From contig NC_061862.1 in assembly GCF_907164915.1 (NCBI RefSeq), forward strand, positions 143,459,913-143,523,912: a stretch of 64,000 nt of DNA. Reading direction: 5' to 3'. Positions 37,136 to 48,376 of this stretch are shown piece after piece. The notes beneath the pieces are model-generated. The model saw only the letters and a list, made by a program, of their open reading frames with translations. It made no database searches and had not been told where the DNA came from. The position numbers and the translations under genes are program-made. Positions within the stretch are counted from its first letter, which is position 1, and every line of letters begins with the position of its first letter. This stretch comes from Impatiens glandulifera. Its lineage: Eukaryota > Streptophyta > Magnoliopsida > Ericales > Balsaminaceae.

Positions 37136-37504
37136 CCAATTGAGTGCTTTATATCGACACACAAGGAAGCTCATCATCTCATCATTAACTACTTCATAAA
37201 TCAAATTATTTAAATAATTAACTAAAAAGCTAAATTACTCTTACCCTTACTTTTTATAATTTTAAAATATTAAATAAAAATGATATTTTAGTTATTTAAC
37301 CACGAATAACTACAAATAAATTATTATTTTTCGTCAAACAAGCTTTTTTCCAAAAACAAATTATAGAAAAGCTACACTAAACAACAGAATAGATGAACAT
37401 AAACAAAAGAATAGGGGGCAATAATCTTAGCACAACCATAAAATAAATAATCATGGGTTAAATTTCATCTTTTATAAAACTCATAGATCGCAATCGAAGT
37501 AACC

Positions 37505-37580
37505 CATAAGGTAATTCAAGTGGAAAGACTCTTGCCTAAAGTCTCAAGTTCACTAAAACCGCTTGCTTTCTAGGAGCTTT
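37505..37580 (+). mobile_element. Possible SINE remnant
   Basis: AAGGTAATTCAAGTGG looks like a pol III A box, and GTCTCAAGTTCACT about 25 bp on is a degenerate B box. No clear tail or target duplication. Tentative. Confidence 0.3.
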
Positions 37581-37801
37581 ATAACAGTCAATCCACCCAT
37601 AATTAAGTTAGTATACTCATTTCCAGCCCACAATTCTGAATTGGACTTTAAACATATTAGGCTCTCATATTAAACAGTTCTGAATTCATTTGGATTTTAG
37701 ATCCTACAAATGCACATTTACTTACAAAGTTTAAATGCACAAAGAGAGAATTGAACCTGTAAATTCTTCGGGGTCTTCGAACAGAAGAGGATATCTGTCT
37801 G

Positions 37802-39490
37802 TCACATTATTGAATCTAATGAATTATAAATCAAACTGCAACCAGGTACCTTTCTAACCCCACTTTCATTCATTCTTCTCCTCAGACGAGAAACATCCAA
37901 CCATCGGTTTGCTGTTGCATAAATATTCGATAACAAAACATAATTACTCCCGTTTTCAGGTTCAACCTTAAAAAGATAAGCCGCTACTTCCTCCCCAAGT
38001 TCAACTTCACAATGTAACTTACACGCACCAAGAAGTGCCCCCCAAGCTGCAGCATCAAGTTCCATTTTAACCGATTTCAAGATTTCGTAAGCTGTTCTTA
38101 ATTTTCCTGACCGTCCTAAAAGATCCACTATACAAGCGTAATGTTCACTGTGAGGAACAAGAGAGTAGTCGTATACCATTGAGTCGAAATATCGACAGCC
38201 TTCATCAACAAGGCCAGCATGGCTGCAAGCTGTTAGGATTACTGTAAATGCTACATGATCTGGTTTTAAACCTTCGTCTTTTATCATTTTATCGAATAAA
38301 GCAACAGCTTGAGATCCTCGGCCGTGTAATGATTCGCCTTGTATCATCGAACAATAAGATATTAAGTCATGTTTGGGCATCGTTTCGAATAAGACTGTTG
38401 CCCTCTCCATGTTTCCACATTTCACATGCATGTCTATGAGAGCTGCAAGTATGTGAGGTTGATGAAGATTGACAGCATTTTTGTTTTCAGTTACGTAAGA
38501 ATCAACCCATTTCGCTAGTTCCAAACTACCTTTCTGCGAACAAGCGGATAGTAAATTAACAATGATAAATTCATCTGCTTTAATGTTGTTTGATTGCATC
38601 TCTATAAAAACATTGACTGCTTGATCAGGTAGACCATTCTGGACATAACCTGTTATTAAGGCAGACCAAGAAATGATATCTCTTTCTGGTGATAAATCAA
38701 AAAGGCTTCTTGATGAAACCATGTCACCAGCTTTAGCATGTCCATCGATCATCGTCGTAAACGAAACCATATTTCTCTCAGGCATTTCATCAAACAGTTT
38801 CCTCGCACTTGTTAAATCACCAAATCTTACAAAAGCAGTAATCATAGCATTCCAAGTTGCTGTATTTCTGTTAGGCATTTTATCAAACAAGTTTCGTGCT
38901 TCATTCAAATCACCTGCATTTGCATACCCAACTATCATCGATGTCCAAGACACTTCATTTCTCACACCCATTTCATCAAACATCTTACGTGCAGACATTA
39001 TTTCTCCACATTTTCCATACATATCAACCAAACTCGATCCAACAAAGACATCTATATCAGTTCCATATCTGACAGTTAAACCGTGCATCTTCCGACCTTC
39101 AATCAATCTCAATGTAACAGAACAAGCCTTGATTAGAGAAGGAAAAGTATACTTATCGGGAATAACAACTTCACAATGTTGCATTCGGAGGAAAAGTGCG
39201 ATTGAATCGTCGAGTGAAGCGCGACGGGTGTAATCCTTGATGAGGGTATTCCAAAGGTAGAGATTGGGTTGGAGTACGCGGTCGAAGATACTGGTTTGGT
39301 AAGAGAGAGTGGAGGAGAGTGAATCAGAGAGAGAGATGAAACGGGTAATGATAAAATGGTCCTGCTCAACGCCACTTCGGATGATTAAGGAATGAACTTG
39401 CTGGAGATTTCTGATTGATTTGCAAGCGGATAAAAGAGATAGGATGGTTGATGGAGAGACTAATTCCGAACATCTGAAGATCGAAGTCAT
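37802..39490 (-). CDS. Pentatricopeptide repeat protein, PLS class, E subgroup
   Basis: Intronless 562-aa frame from ATG 39490. PPR repeats run from about residue 15 to 470 with typical signatures: YLWNTLIKDYTR, FVGSSLVDMYGKCG, VSWTSMIVGYANAG, ATWNAMITAFVRFG, VSFTTMIDGHAKAG, ISWSALITGYVQNG, VAFTVILTACSHAGLVDEG and HYACIVDLLGRSGKL. A C-terminal E region follows (AAWGALLGACKLH, NYVLLSNIYA, KVPGCSLI) and no DYW domain. E-type PPRs bind organellar RNA and act in C-to-U editing with partners. It resembles Arabidopsis At5g37570. The frame is intact, but a 2.9-kb transposon ends 54 bp upstream of the ATG, so its promoter has probably changed. Confidence 0.94.
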   Translation of the reverse strand: MTSIFRCSELVSPSTILSLLSACKSIRNLQQVHSLIIRSGVEQDHFIITRFISLSDSLSSTLSYQTSIFDRVLQPNLYLWNTLIKDYTRRASLDDSIALFLRMQHCEVVIPDKYTFPSLIKACSVTLRLIEGRKMHGLTVRYGTDIDVFVGSSLVDMYGKCGEIMSARKMFDEMGVRNEVSWTSMIVGYANAGDLNEARNLFDKMPNRNTATWNAMITAFVRFGDLTSARKLFDEMPERNMVSFTTMIDGHAKAGDMVSSRSLFDLSPERDIISWSALITGYVQNGLPDQAVNVFIEMQSNNIKADEFIIVNLLSACSQKGSLELAKWVDSYVTENKNAVNLHQPHILAALIDMHVKCGNMERATVLFETMPKHDLISYCSMIQGESLHGRGSQAVALFDKMIKDEGLKPDHVAFTVILTACSHAGLVDEGCRYFDSMVYDYSLVPHSEHYACIVDLLGRSGKLRTAYEILKSVKMELDAAAWGALLGACKLHCEVELGEEVAAYLFKVEPENGSNYVLLSNIYATANRWLDVSRLRRRMNESGVRKVPGCSLIYNSLDSIM

Positions 39491-39543
39491 ATGAGTTGAA
39501 AATGGAGCGTTGGAATTGTCATTGATTCTCTTCTGACGAACGG

Positions 39544-40167
39544 GAGAAATTTCATCAAATGATATTCAAAAAGGTTATTCTCATTTTTAACCTTATTAAA
39601 TTCAATTTTTTTTTCAATTTTTTTTTTTTTAAATTTATTCATTTTTACCATTACTAACATTTTTACATTTTTTTTTTCTTTTTTTCTTCCTCTTCCTTTT
39701 CCTTCCATTTCTCTTTCTACCCGTTTTTTCTTTCCCCTCTTCCCTTTCTCCGGCGACAATCTCCGACGACTCCCCGGTTGCTCTCCCCCTACGACTCCCA
39801 CACCCTAAGCCGACTCCCCCACGATCGTCGGACACCTACCCCTCGAGCCTGACTACCCGTTGATCGCCAAATGCTTCCAGGCTGACTCCCGACGATCGCC
39901 AAGTCCCGGAGACGTTGAGCCCGACGTTCGCCCAGCATTACTGAGGTTAGTTCGACTACTCCCCAATGATTTTACTGTTTTTGCATGTTAAGTATGAAGG
40001 TTTTAGGGTTTTAGGGTTTTAGTTTATGGTTTATGTTTTAGTTAGTTCTATTGTTTTGGTTTGAAATGTTTTGATCCGAGAAATGTTTTGTCTTTCCTTA
40101 TAGAGCGTGGGCTTGGGCGTACCACGCAATATGTAAAACTAATTTAATAAATTTATTAATAAGCGGG

Positions 40168-40187
<20 letters not shown>
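39544..40187 (+). repeat. Left terminal inverted repeat of the Pack-MULE-like element
   Basis: About 640 bp. Order: AT-rich end, CT-rich tract (39670-39760), GC-rich block rich in GACGATCG words (39760-39950), TTTTAGGG-type repeat (39998-40024), GTGGGCTTGGGCGTACCACGC, then TTATTAATAAGCG leading straight into the tRNA-Phe gene. The same order is seen reversed in 41705-42471. Lysine- and arginine-rich frames here are composition artefacts. Confidence 0.85.
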
Positions 40188-40210
<23 letters not shown>

Positions 40211-40235
40211 AGGTGTTTGATCCACCTTCACCGCA
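40163..40235 (+). tRNA. tRNA-Phe(GAA), variant copy
   Basis: 73 nt. Acceptor, D-arm (TAGCTCAGTTGG, the A box) and anticodon arm (CAGACTGAAGATCTG) appear identical to canonical plant nuclear tRNA-Phe. The T arm differs: stem AGGTG/CACCT is fully paired although two base pairs have both been replaced relative to the usual GCGTG/CACGC. The loop reads TTTGATC instead of TTCGATC, altering the B box and position 56. A T-run (40239-40246) can end pol III transcription. It abuts the inner edge of the transposon's left arm. It could be expressed or a pseudogene. Confidence 0.8.
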
Positions 40236-40342
40236 AAAGTTTTTTTTTCTATTGGAAATTTTAAACAGAGTGATGATATATATAAACATTGAAATGATTT
40301 TGATATGTATAAATTATTCTTTCAAAAGGGTTGTATGTGCAA

Positions 40343-40680
40343 TTTTTCTTGGGCCAATACTCTAAATTGTTTACGCTCATACTTATTTCGATAATATTGT
40401 GGCTCATGGTGGTTGGGATGATTGGGACCATATCAAGAACAAGTATGCATCTTTAATATACAAATCTTAAGAAATCATGTACTTTTGATGCATACTATAT
40501 TAATTGTTGAATTTTCTATATAGGACTGCCTTTTTTGGGGTGTACAAGTGTTATGGGCCTGGGGCGAAAGCGGTCCGTGGAGTGTCTTTGGCTAGAGAAT
40601 TGAACTATGAATTGGCTCATCCATTTCTGGCCAAGAGCTTTGTCAATGGAAGGCACTGGATTGCACCTTTAGATGCTTAA
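40343..40680 (+). pseudogene. Captured 3' end of a pectinesterase gene (two exons)
   Basis: Exon A (about 40343-40442) encodes [23 protein letters not shown] and ends at a GT donor. Intron 40443-40523 ends TATAG. Exon B (40524-40680) encodes [26 protein letters not shown] and [11 protein letters not shown] and ends at TAA. This is the C terminus of a plant pectin methylesterase, closest in memory to the PME31 type. Exon A has lost the RPWG block after FLG and carries a small shift giving a TAA; exon B is open. No upstream exons are present, so it is a fragment, presumably moved by the transposon. Confidence 0.85.
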
Positions 40681-41389
40681 TACAGCAAATAATTAATTCA
40701 ATTTCATTATTTATTGTGTAGTCATTTATTTGTTTCATTGATTCGTTCATAGATGTTGAATTAGTATAAATAGAAATGAATGGTGTTTGTGTGACTTATA
40801 AAAATTACATTATAATCATTTCAAAGTCATTCAAATAGAAATTTATTAAACAAGCCATTTGATAAATTTGATTCTTGGTTTTAGCGTTTTTGAGATATTC
40901 TTTATTGGCAAAAGAGATTTAGGGACAAGGTGAAATGTCTCTAGTTTTGAAGTTTTTAACATCAATATTGAGAGGATGAATAATTAGTTTCTAAGTTTCA
41001 AACCTATTTCTTCTGTCTTTGTTTTGGTTAATGATAAATTTTGTTTATGTTACGCACTTGTTGTTTTCCTTTGGGCAAAAAAACAACTTATTTGTTTCTT
41101 TGTGCTCTCAATAATTTCTAAGTAAACAATCTTTATATATATACAAAAAGTACAAGATTTATAAGATATAAACAAAAGAATTGAAATTCCTTTTCAAGAA
41201 TAAGAATGTATAGGATTTGCACAATCCCATCAGTGGATTCAATTTACAAATTGTTGAGAGAAAGAGACAACTGAGAAAATAAGAATTTGACCTACTTATA
41301 AGCCCACCCTTCCATTACACACTGGAGGCTTTTCTCAAGTGCATCAAATAGTTCAACAGATATATTACACAACAACTAGTAATTTGTTC

Positions 41390-41530
41390 AAATTTCTACT
41401 CCATAAAGATCCAATTTGTGCTGCAAGTACAACAACAAAGCTCCATAACTGACCCTCAATTGCATACTGTAATGCCTCTTTCTTTTTGCCAAAAACCAGA
41501 AGACTTTGTACATGTGCTGCTGTTACATAG
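41390..41530 (-). pseudogene. Captured SEC16-like exon fragment
   Basis: On the minus strand an open stretch reads HVQSLLVFGKKKEALQYA, then IEGQLWSFVVVLAAQIGS. This resembles the conserved central domain of plant SEC16 (COPII coat scaffold at ER exit sites), in which LLV.G.KKEAL..A.EGQLWG.ALVLAAQLG is typical. Similarity stops on both sides, with no splice sites I can defend. It is a second captured fragment, in opposite orientation to the pectinesterase piece. Confidence 0.6.
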
Positions 41531-41704
41531 ATATGTATAATAAAAGCTGTAATAGTCTATTAATGCAAGCACAAAAACAAGAATATAGATTTAGCAAGGT
41601 TCATCCTAGATTAAGATTACCTTCTTAGCTCATATTAGAAACTTAAGTTTACATTGGAGATAATCAGAATGTTGGGTATTTTTCCCATTTTAAATTCCAA
41701 CACT

Positions 41705-42471
41705 CTCCCAACTAAGCTATCCACGCTTATTAATAAACTTATTAAATTAGTTTTACATATTGCGTGGTATGCCCAAGCCCTCGCTCCACGCCCCACCCCC
41801 ACGCTCCACGCCCCGCCCCACCCCACGCCCCACTCAATTGCATATCACGCATTTCAATTACCCACGTGAAAATGTTCACAAATCATTCAGTATAAGGAAA
41901 GACTATACATTTCTCGGATCAAAACATTTGAAACCAAAACAATAGAACTAACTAAAGCATAAATGTTAAACTAAAACTCTAAAACCATAAAACCTTCATA
42001 CTTAACATGCAAAATAGTAAAATCATTGGGGAGTAGTCGAACTAACCTCAGTAATGCTGAGCAAACGTTGGGCTCAGCGTCTCCGGGACTTGGCGATCGT
42101 CGGGTGTCGGCCTGGAAGCGTTTGGCGATCAACAGGTAGTCGGGCTCGAGGGGTAGGCGTCCGACGATCGTGGGGGGGTCAGCTGGGGCTGGAACCGTCG
42201 TGGGGGAGTCGGCTTGGGGTGTGGGGCGTGGAAGTCGCAGGGGAGAGCAATCGGGGAGCCGTCGGGGACTGTCGCCGGGAGAAGGGAAGAGGGGGAAAAA
42301 ACGAGTAGAAAGGGAAATGGAAGGAAAAAGAAGAGGAAGAAAAAAAATGTAAAAAGGCTAGTAAGGGTAAAAATGAAAATTTTTTAAAAAAAGGTTAAAA
42401 ATAAAAACTGAATTTAGTAAGCTTATAAATGAGAATGACACTCTTTTGAGGGTCATTTCATCAAATTTCCC
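41705..42471 (-). repeat. Right terminal inverted repeat of the Pack-MULE-like element
   Basis: Reverse complement of the left arm, about 770 bp. It is longer because of an extra GC-rich segment at about 41775-41890 with repeated CGCTCCACGCCCC. Its inner edge (41705-41729, minus strand GGATAGCTTAGTTGGGAGAG) is the 5' third of a tRNA-like sequence matching the start of the left tRNA-Phe, after which the two arms diverge. Confidence 0.85.
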
Positions 42472-42480
42472 AACGAACGG

Positions 42481-45439
42481 AGAAGAGACTCTCTTACTTT
42501 CTCATTTCCTAACATTTTTCATCCACTTTGTATAAAGTTATATGATTTCATACAAACTAGTTTTTAGCTATAGAGAATTTGATAAGAGATATAAATGTTA
42601 TTCATAATATATCAATATTATTATTATTATTAGAGAAAATCAATTTTCAACTATAATATATAATATTAAAATAAATAAATTAAAAATAACATATATAAGT
42701 TTAACTTCCTACCAATAACCATAATTTTGAAACTCGGGTCGTACCGACAAATCTGGTGAACGGGTCGTCAAACCGGATTGGGTTTAATGAAAAAATCAAA
42801 AACACAATCAACCTGTTAAACCCGGTCAACGCGTCGGTTGAATCGGAAATACGAAAGCCCGAGTTAACCCAACGGGTTTATCCTATTTAAAAAAAAAAAC
42901 ATTTTTTCTTTCTATATTCATCTCTCCACGTTTTTAGTTCCCATTAGATTTACCTTTTTTTAATTTCATGTGGGTAGATTATCGATTTCTAGTTTTAGAC
43001 ACTGAGAATAACAAACACGTTTTTTGGTTCCCATTGGTAAATAGTGTGAGCGTTTTACATTGATATTTATTTTAATTGTGTTAATCCATAACTTAAAAGT
43101 TTTTGTTTATTTTAATTGTATTGTTCATAATAGAGGCAACTAACATATTGTAATTGCGAAACAATATTTTGATATATGAACTATTATTGTATAAACAATT
43201 TGATAAATTTTTATTATTTTTGTATTATTTTATTATTGTATGAAACTCACTAATTAAATCAGATGACCCACCAATTGAACCAGTAACCCAGTGAATAGTC
43301 TCTTCACTAGGTTATGATCGAGTCATGTTTCAAAAAGCGTAAAATTTTAACAAAATAAGCCAATTGTATTATTAAGATTTAAATTCAATCAAATGTTTTG
43401 TTATTTTTAATGTTAAAAAATAATGTTTTTTTTAAATATAAATGAAGTGATTTTATTTTAAATTAATAATTATATAAATTATATATTTTACCGATAGTTA
43501 TAAAAATAAATATTAGAATCACACTATTTGTTATAAAAAATTCTTATGAATAAACAAGGGTAGTTAAATATTTGAATAAAATTATTTGTTTGCGGAGGAT
43601 AAAAATGATGAGATGGTTGAGGGTGCAAAATATTATGAAGTTGTGAAATTGGTGGTTGATTTGTGTATAAGATACTCAATAACAAATAAGATATTATTGA
43701 TTAAAAATATATGAATAAATGTTAATTGACCATAGTATAAAAGTATGAGCTCCCGAGATTGGTAATTATGTCCCTTATTGCTCTTTTTCTTATATTTTTT
43801 TTTATGAATGTGTAGCAATTTTATTTATTTAAGGCACACATTTATTTTATGAATATAGTGTTTTTACAATGTGTGAAATAGCAGGAAAAAATCATATTAT
43901 TTTATAAGGAGAATTGTAATTTTCAAATAATTTGATACTTCTTGATAAGGCCCAATTATTGGGTATTTTGAATTGACTGATAAAATAAAAACTGTGAGGA
44001 CTATTATACTATATTCTTTAAAATTATATTTATATTAAAATTATATAAGATTATGTTTTATATAATATATTGAAAAATAAACTTAGAATTATTATAAATA
44101 TTAAAACAAATTGATTGGTGGTGTTATAAATTTGATAAGATTTATTAGTGAGGTCATAAATATCAACCCCTAGTGCAATTTGAATAGAAAAAAGTAAGGT
44201 GGATTATAATTGTTATCCTGAACATAAAAATAATGATTAGAAATAATATGATTAGAGGTGATTGCAAATACGTTTTATCTAATAAATTAAAATTTTGCCA
44301 TATTTTATTAGTTATAACATTTAACTAGGAGTCTAATAAAAAATAAAAAAACGATAATTGAATCGAATCGATAGTTTATCGATTTCATTTTATCGGTTTA
44401 TGGTTTATTGGTTAAACGGTTCGATTTCGGTTGAACTATTTCTAACTTTTTAATAGGTAAATCAGTACTAATTTAATTATATATTTATATTAGTTATTTT
44501 TTAAATATTAAATATATTATAAATAATATTTAATAATTTATATATATTAGTTATTTTTAAATTTTAAATTATAATATAATAAAATTATAAAAAAAATTAA
44601 TTAATTTATATAATTTTTAATTTAAAAATAGAAAATTTTAAAATATATTATATGATTACAATAATATAATATAACATATTTCTAAATACATCTATGAAAC
44701 ATTATTATAATATATTATATTATAACATAGAAGAAAATGGAGAATAAAAGAATAAAATAGCAAATAAGACGGAACAAACAAGGATTTTGAAATGAAAAAA
44801 ATATTTAATAAATTTAATACTTAATTTGAAACTAGAATTATCATTTCACAATTTTATTAACCGACCAAAACTAGTAGAACCAGAACCACTAGAACCGATA
44901 AAATCTATACTAATATTGATCCGTTAACCAATTTGTAAAATAAGAGGTAAACCAAACTTAATAAGAACCGATTAACCGATTGAACACCCTTACATTTAGT
45001 CCTACTTTATATACACAAAGTTTAGTTGGTTTTACAATTATTTTTAACTTGTATATCTAATAATTAATATTTGACATGTTTTAAATTAATTTTAAAATAA
45101 CTAATTAAATAAAATTAATAACAAAAATCTTAATACAAAAACAATTTCAAGCAAATTTAGTTATTAAAAAAAATTTAAAATTAATATATTTATAAATTTC
45201 ATTTTAAAATTAATATATTACAAGTAAAAATTAATTTTGTTCAATTATTTAAATAAATAATATATCCCTTCATATTATTAAGGGGTTTACCTTCCTAGAT
45301 CAAATATTTTTTTTGGGTCAAATTAGGTTATTATATTAGTTGAATGAATTTTTTTTATTTGAATAATCACTCTTAAACATGACAATATATTTAGAAATTA
45401 ATTAATATTTTAAAATATTGAATACTAATAATACATTAA

Positions 45440-45480
<41 letters not shown>

Positions 45481-45559
45481 TGAATTTAATCTAAATAAAT
45501 TAATAATTTAAATATAATTATACACTATTCTTTTAAAACAGGGTTTTAGTTAGCACCTC
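42481..45559. other. AT-rich spacer with degenerate repeats
   Basis: 42481-42540 is probably the original upstream DNA of the PPR gene (GA/CT-rich). Around 42730-42890 and 43260-43320 lie GGGTCGTACCGAC-, AACCCGGTCAACGCG- and ACCCACCAATTGAACCAG-like blocks typical of decayed repeats. At 44360-44430 and 44870-44990 are CGGTTTATGGTTTATTGG and inverted CCGATTAACCGATTGAAC-type words, possibly ends of a decayed MITE. (TA)n at 45443-45477. No supported gene. Confidence 0.4.
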
Positions 45560-45732
45560 ATAAATGGGCTCAAATATAAAGCCCAATAAGAAAATGAAGC
45601 ACACAATAGATTAGGGTTACTATAAATTGCTATACTCTACTAGGGTTTTCGATCGCCTCCCCAAATCTTCAGCTTTTACTCAGAGAGAACCAGAGAGAGA
45701 GGAGGCCGTCGATCGAAGAAGAAGAAGAAGAA
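45560..45732 (+). promoter_or_regulatory. RPL9 promoter and leader with site II and telo-box motifs
   Basis: TGGGCT (45565-45570) and inverted AGCCCAA (45580-45586) are site II elements. TTAGGGTT (45611-45618) is a telo box, TATAAATTG (45621) a TATA-like box, with a CT-rich leader after it. This combination is typical of plant ribosomal-protein gene promoters and suggests growth-linked expression. Confidence 0.75.
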
Positions 45733-46683
<951 letters not shown>

Positions 46684-48376
46684 TAACTTTGTTGGCTGCC
46701 ATTTATTTATCTTTGTTGAACTTGATAGTTTTCTTGTTTTGTTTTGAAGATCTATGTTGGATTCGAATTCAAAAGTTTTTCTGTCGTTTGTTAGGTCAGA
46801 TGAGTACTTTGATGATAATTTTGTTGGATTTCCTTTCGTTTATGATCAACTTTATTTGGCTAGATTATTGTTTTTTCTAATTCATTGATAAAGTAATAGT
46901 TTAAGTTAAAATGTGATATTCGGGAATGGAGAAAGTTTGATGGTTAGAATAGACCTTATTAGGGTTAACCTTAACTAATAAAGTAGAATTAGTATTGTTG
47001 TTTCTTTATAATATATAGAGTAGGATATTAAGAATGTAGTTTATAATATTGATTTTCTTTACCTATAAATTTTTTATTTTAAAGATTAATAAGTTTTTTG
47101 CAGTGTCTAGGCATATCAATTTTCTTTTAATTAGTTTTTTGTGCGTGAAATCAATTTTTTTAAATATGTATATATACATATAAATCCTTTTATGTTTTCA
47201 AGAACATATTGAAGATCATTTTCAAGACAAAATGATCTTGAAACCTCAGCACACTAGGTAAAACTTTTAAATTCAATCACTTATTTATTTTAGTTCTTTT
47301 ATATTTTGACTTTTTTATTATTAAGATTATGATTCATTATTTTTATATTTAATGTTTTTCGATTTATTTGTTTATATGTATATATATATATATAATTTTT
47401 CATTTTAATTATTATTTTATATAATATACTAATTTCATCATTATTATAAATATTTTTTTAATATATAATTAATTTAAAATCAAACTTGCCTTACTACTGG
47501 ACGCTGATTGGTTCGTATCTGAAGGGTGTGGAGAAGCAGACCTTAGATTCAAATTTTAGAACTTCACTTTTGGTTTATTTTTCTGAAGGAATTCAGGTTC
47601 CTTATAATATCAAAACAGATCAAACTCAGACCTCCACAATTATAATAATATATCCAACCAGCTATATAGCATACAAACAAAAACCCAAAGATAAGACGAG
47701 AGAAATTGTGCTTAACATGATTTGTAAACAAGAAATTTGATACAACCAAACTTGTATACACTTGATCCACCATGCAAGATCCAAGATGCAACCCTCTAAA
47801 TACACTAAGATTTCCCAATATAACAAACAACTGCAACTTCTTATCAAGACAAGAATTTGATGCTCTAAGCGAAAGGCCTTAACCAATAGTATCTCACATT
47901 GTTTAAACATAAACTATCAGAACAAAACCACTTCTACAAAGACAAATTCCTAACAATCATTTAAAATACAAACGCAGACGTAGAATGTCAAACAAGAACG
48001 AGTTCTACGCAAATAGATTAAAAATTTTCATGTAAACTCATACACCATGTTTCAAAATAGCCGCCCAAACTATTTCCTAAACAACCCATGTGTTAAAACC
48101 AAATTGATAATAATAATAATAAATGTGTCTTTTCATTATAGTCTCTTGAATTGTTGAAATCTCTTTGAATTATCTCTAGTAAATGACTCTTCAGTACTTT
48201 TATTTTAATGTCTAAGTTTTATTTAACTATATAACTTGTAATTGTGATCTTATTTCAACAAGTTCAATAGAAAGAATTTCATTCAAGTTTGTTTCTCTTT
48301 GTAAAGTCTTTATTCAATTTTCTAATAAACTTCTTCACGGTCCGATCATCGAAGTCCTTATTGTGATTTCGTTATA
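46684..48376. other. RPL9 3' flank, AT-rich spacer and probable copia LTR end
   Basis: 46684-46900 is likely the RPL9 3' UTR. 46900-47950 has no supported gene; minus-strand frames near 47560-47910 are unrecognised and probably chance. About 48090-48376 precedes a primer-binding site, so it should be the end of an LTR (R/U5-like), but its start and a partner LTR are not visible. Confidence 0.45.

Larger units (their letters stand above)
39544..42471. mobile_element. Pack-MULE-like element carrying gene fragments and a tRNA gene
   Basis: Long inverted arms (about 39544-40187 and 41705-42471) face each other across a ~1.5-kb centre. Both ends begin with related sequence (GAGAAATTTCATCAAATGA at the left; GGGAAATTTGATGAAATGA at the right, reverse strand). 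Flanks are GACGAACGG (39535-39543) and AACGAACGG (42472-42480), an 8/9 match, as expected for the 9-bp duplication of Mutator-like elements. The centre holds tRNA-Phe, two pectinesterase exons (plus) and a SEC16-like exon (minus). No transposase is present. Family assignment to MULEs is inferred from arm length and duplication size. Confidence 0.85.

Noticed and set aside
39487..39835. Lysine/arginine-rich ORFs in the left transposon arm, with a counterpart at 42054-42352 in the right arm
   Set aside because: They come from purine-rich and GC-rich repeat sequence, overlap each other in several frames, differ between arms, and match no protein I know.
47560..47910. Minus-strand ORFs downstream of RPL9
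   Set aside because: Two overlapping frames of similar length with no motif and no splice context; most likely chance.
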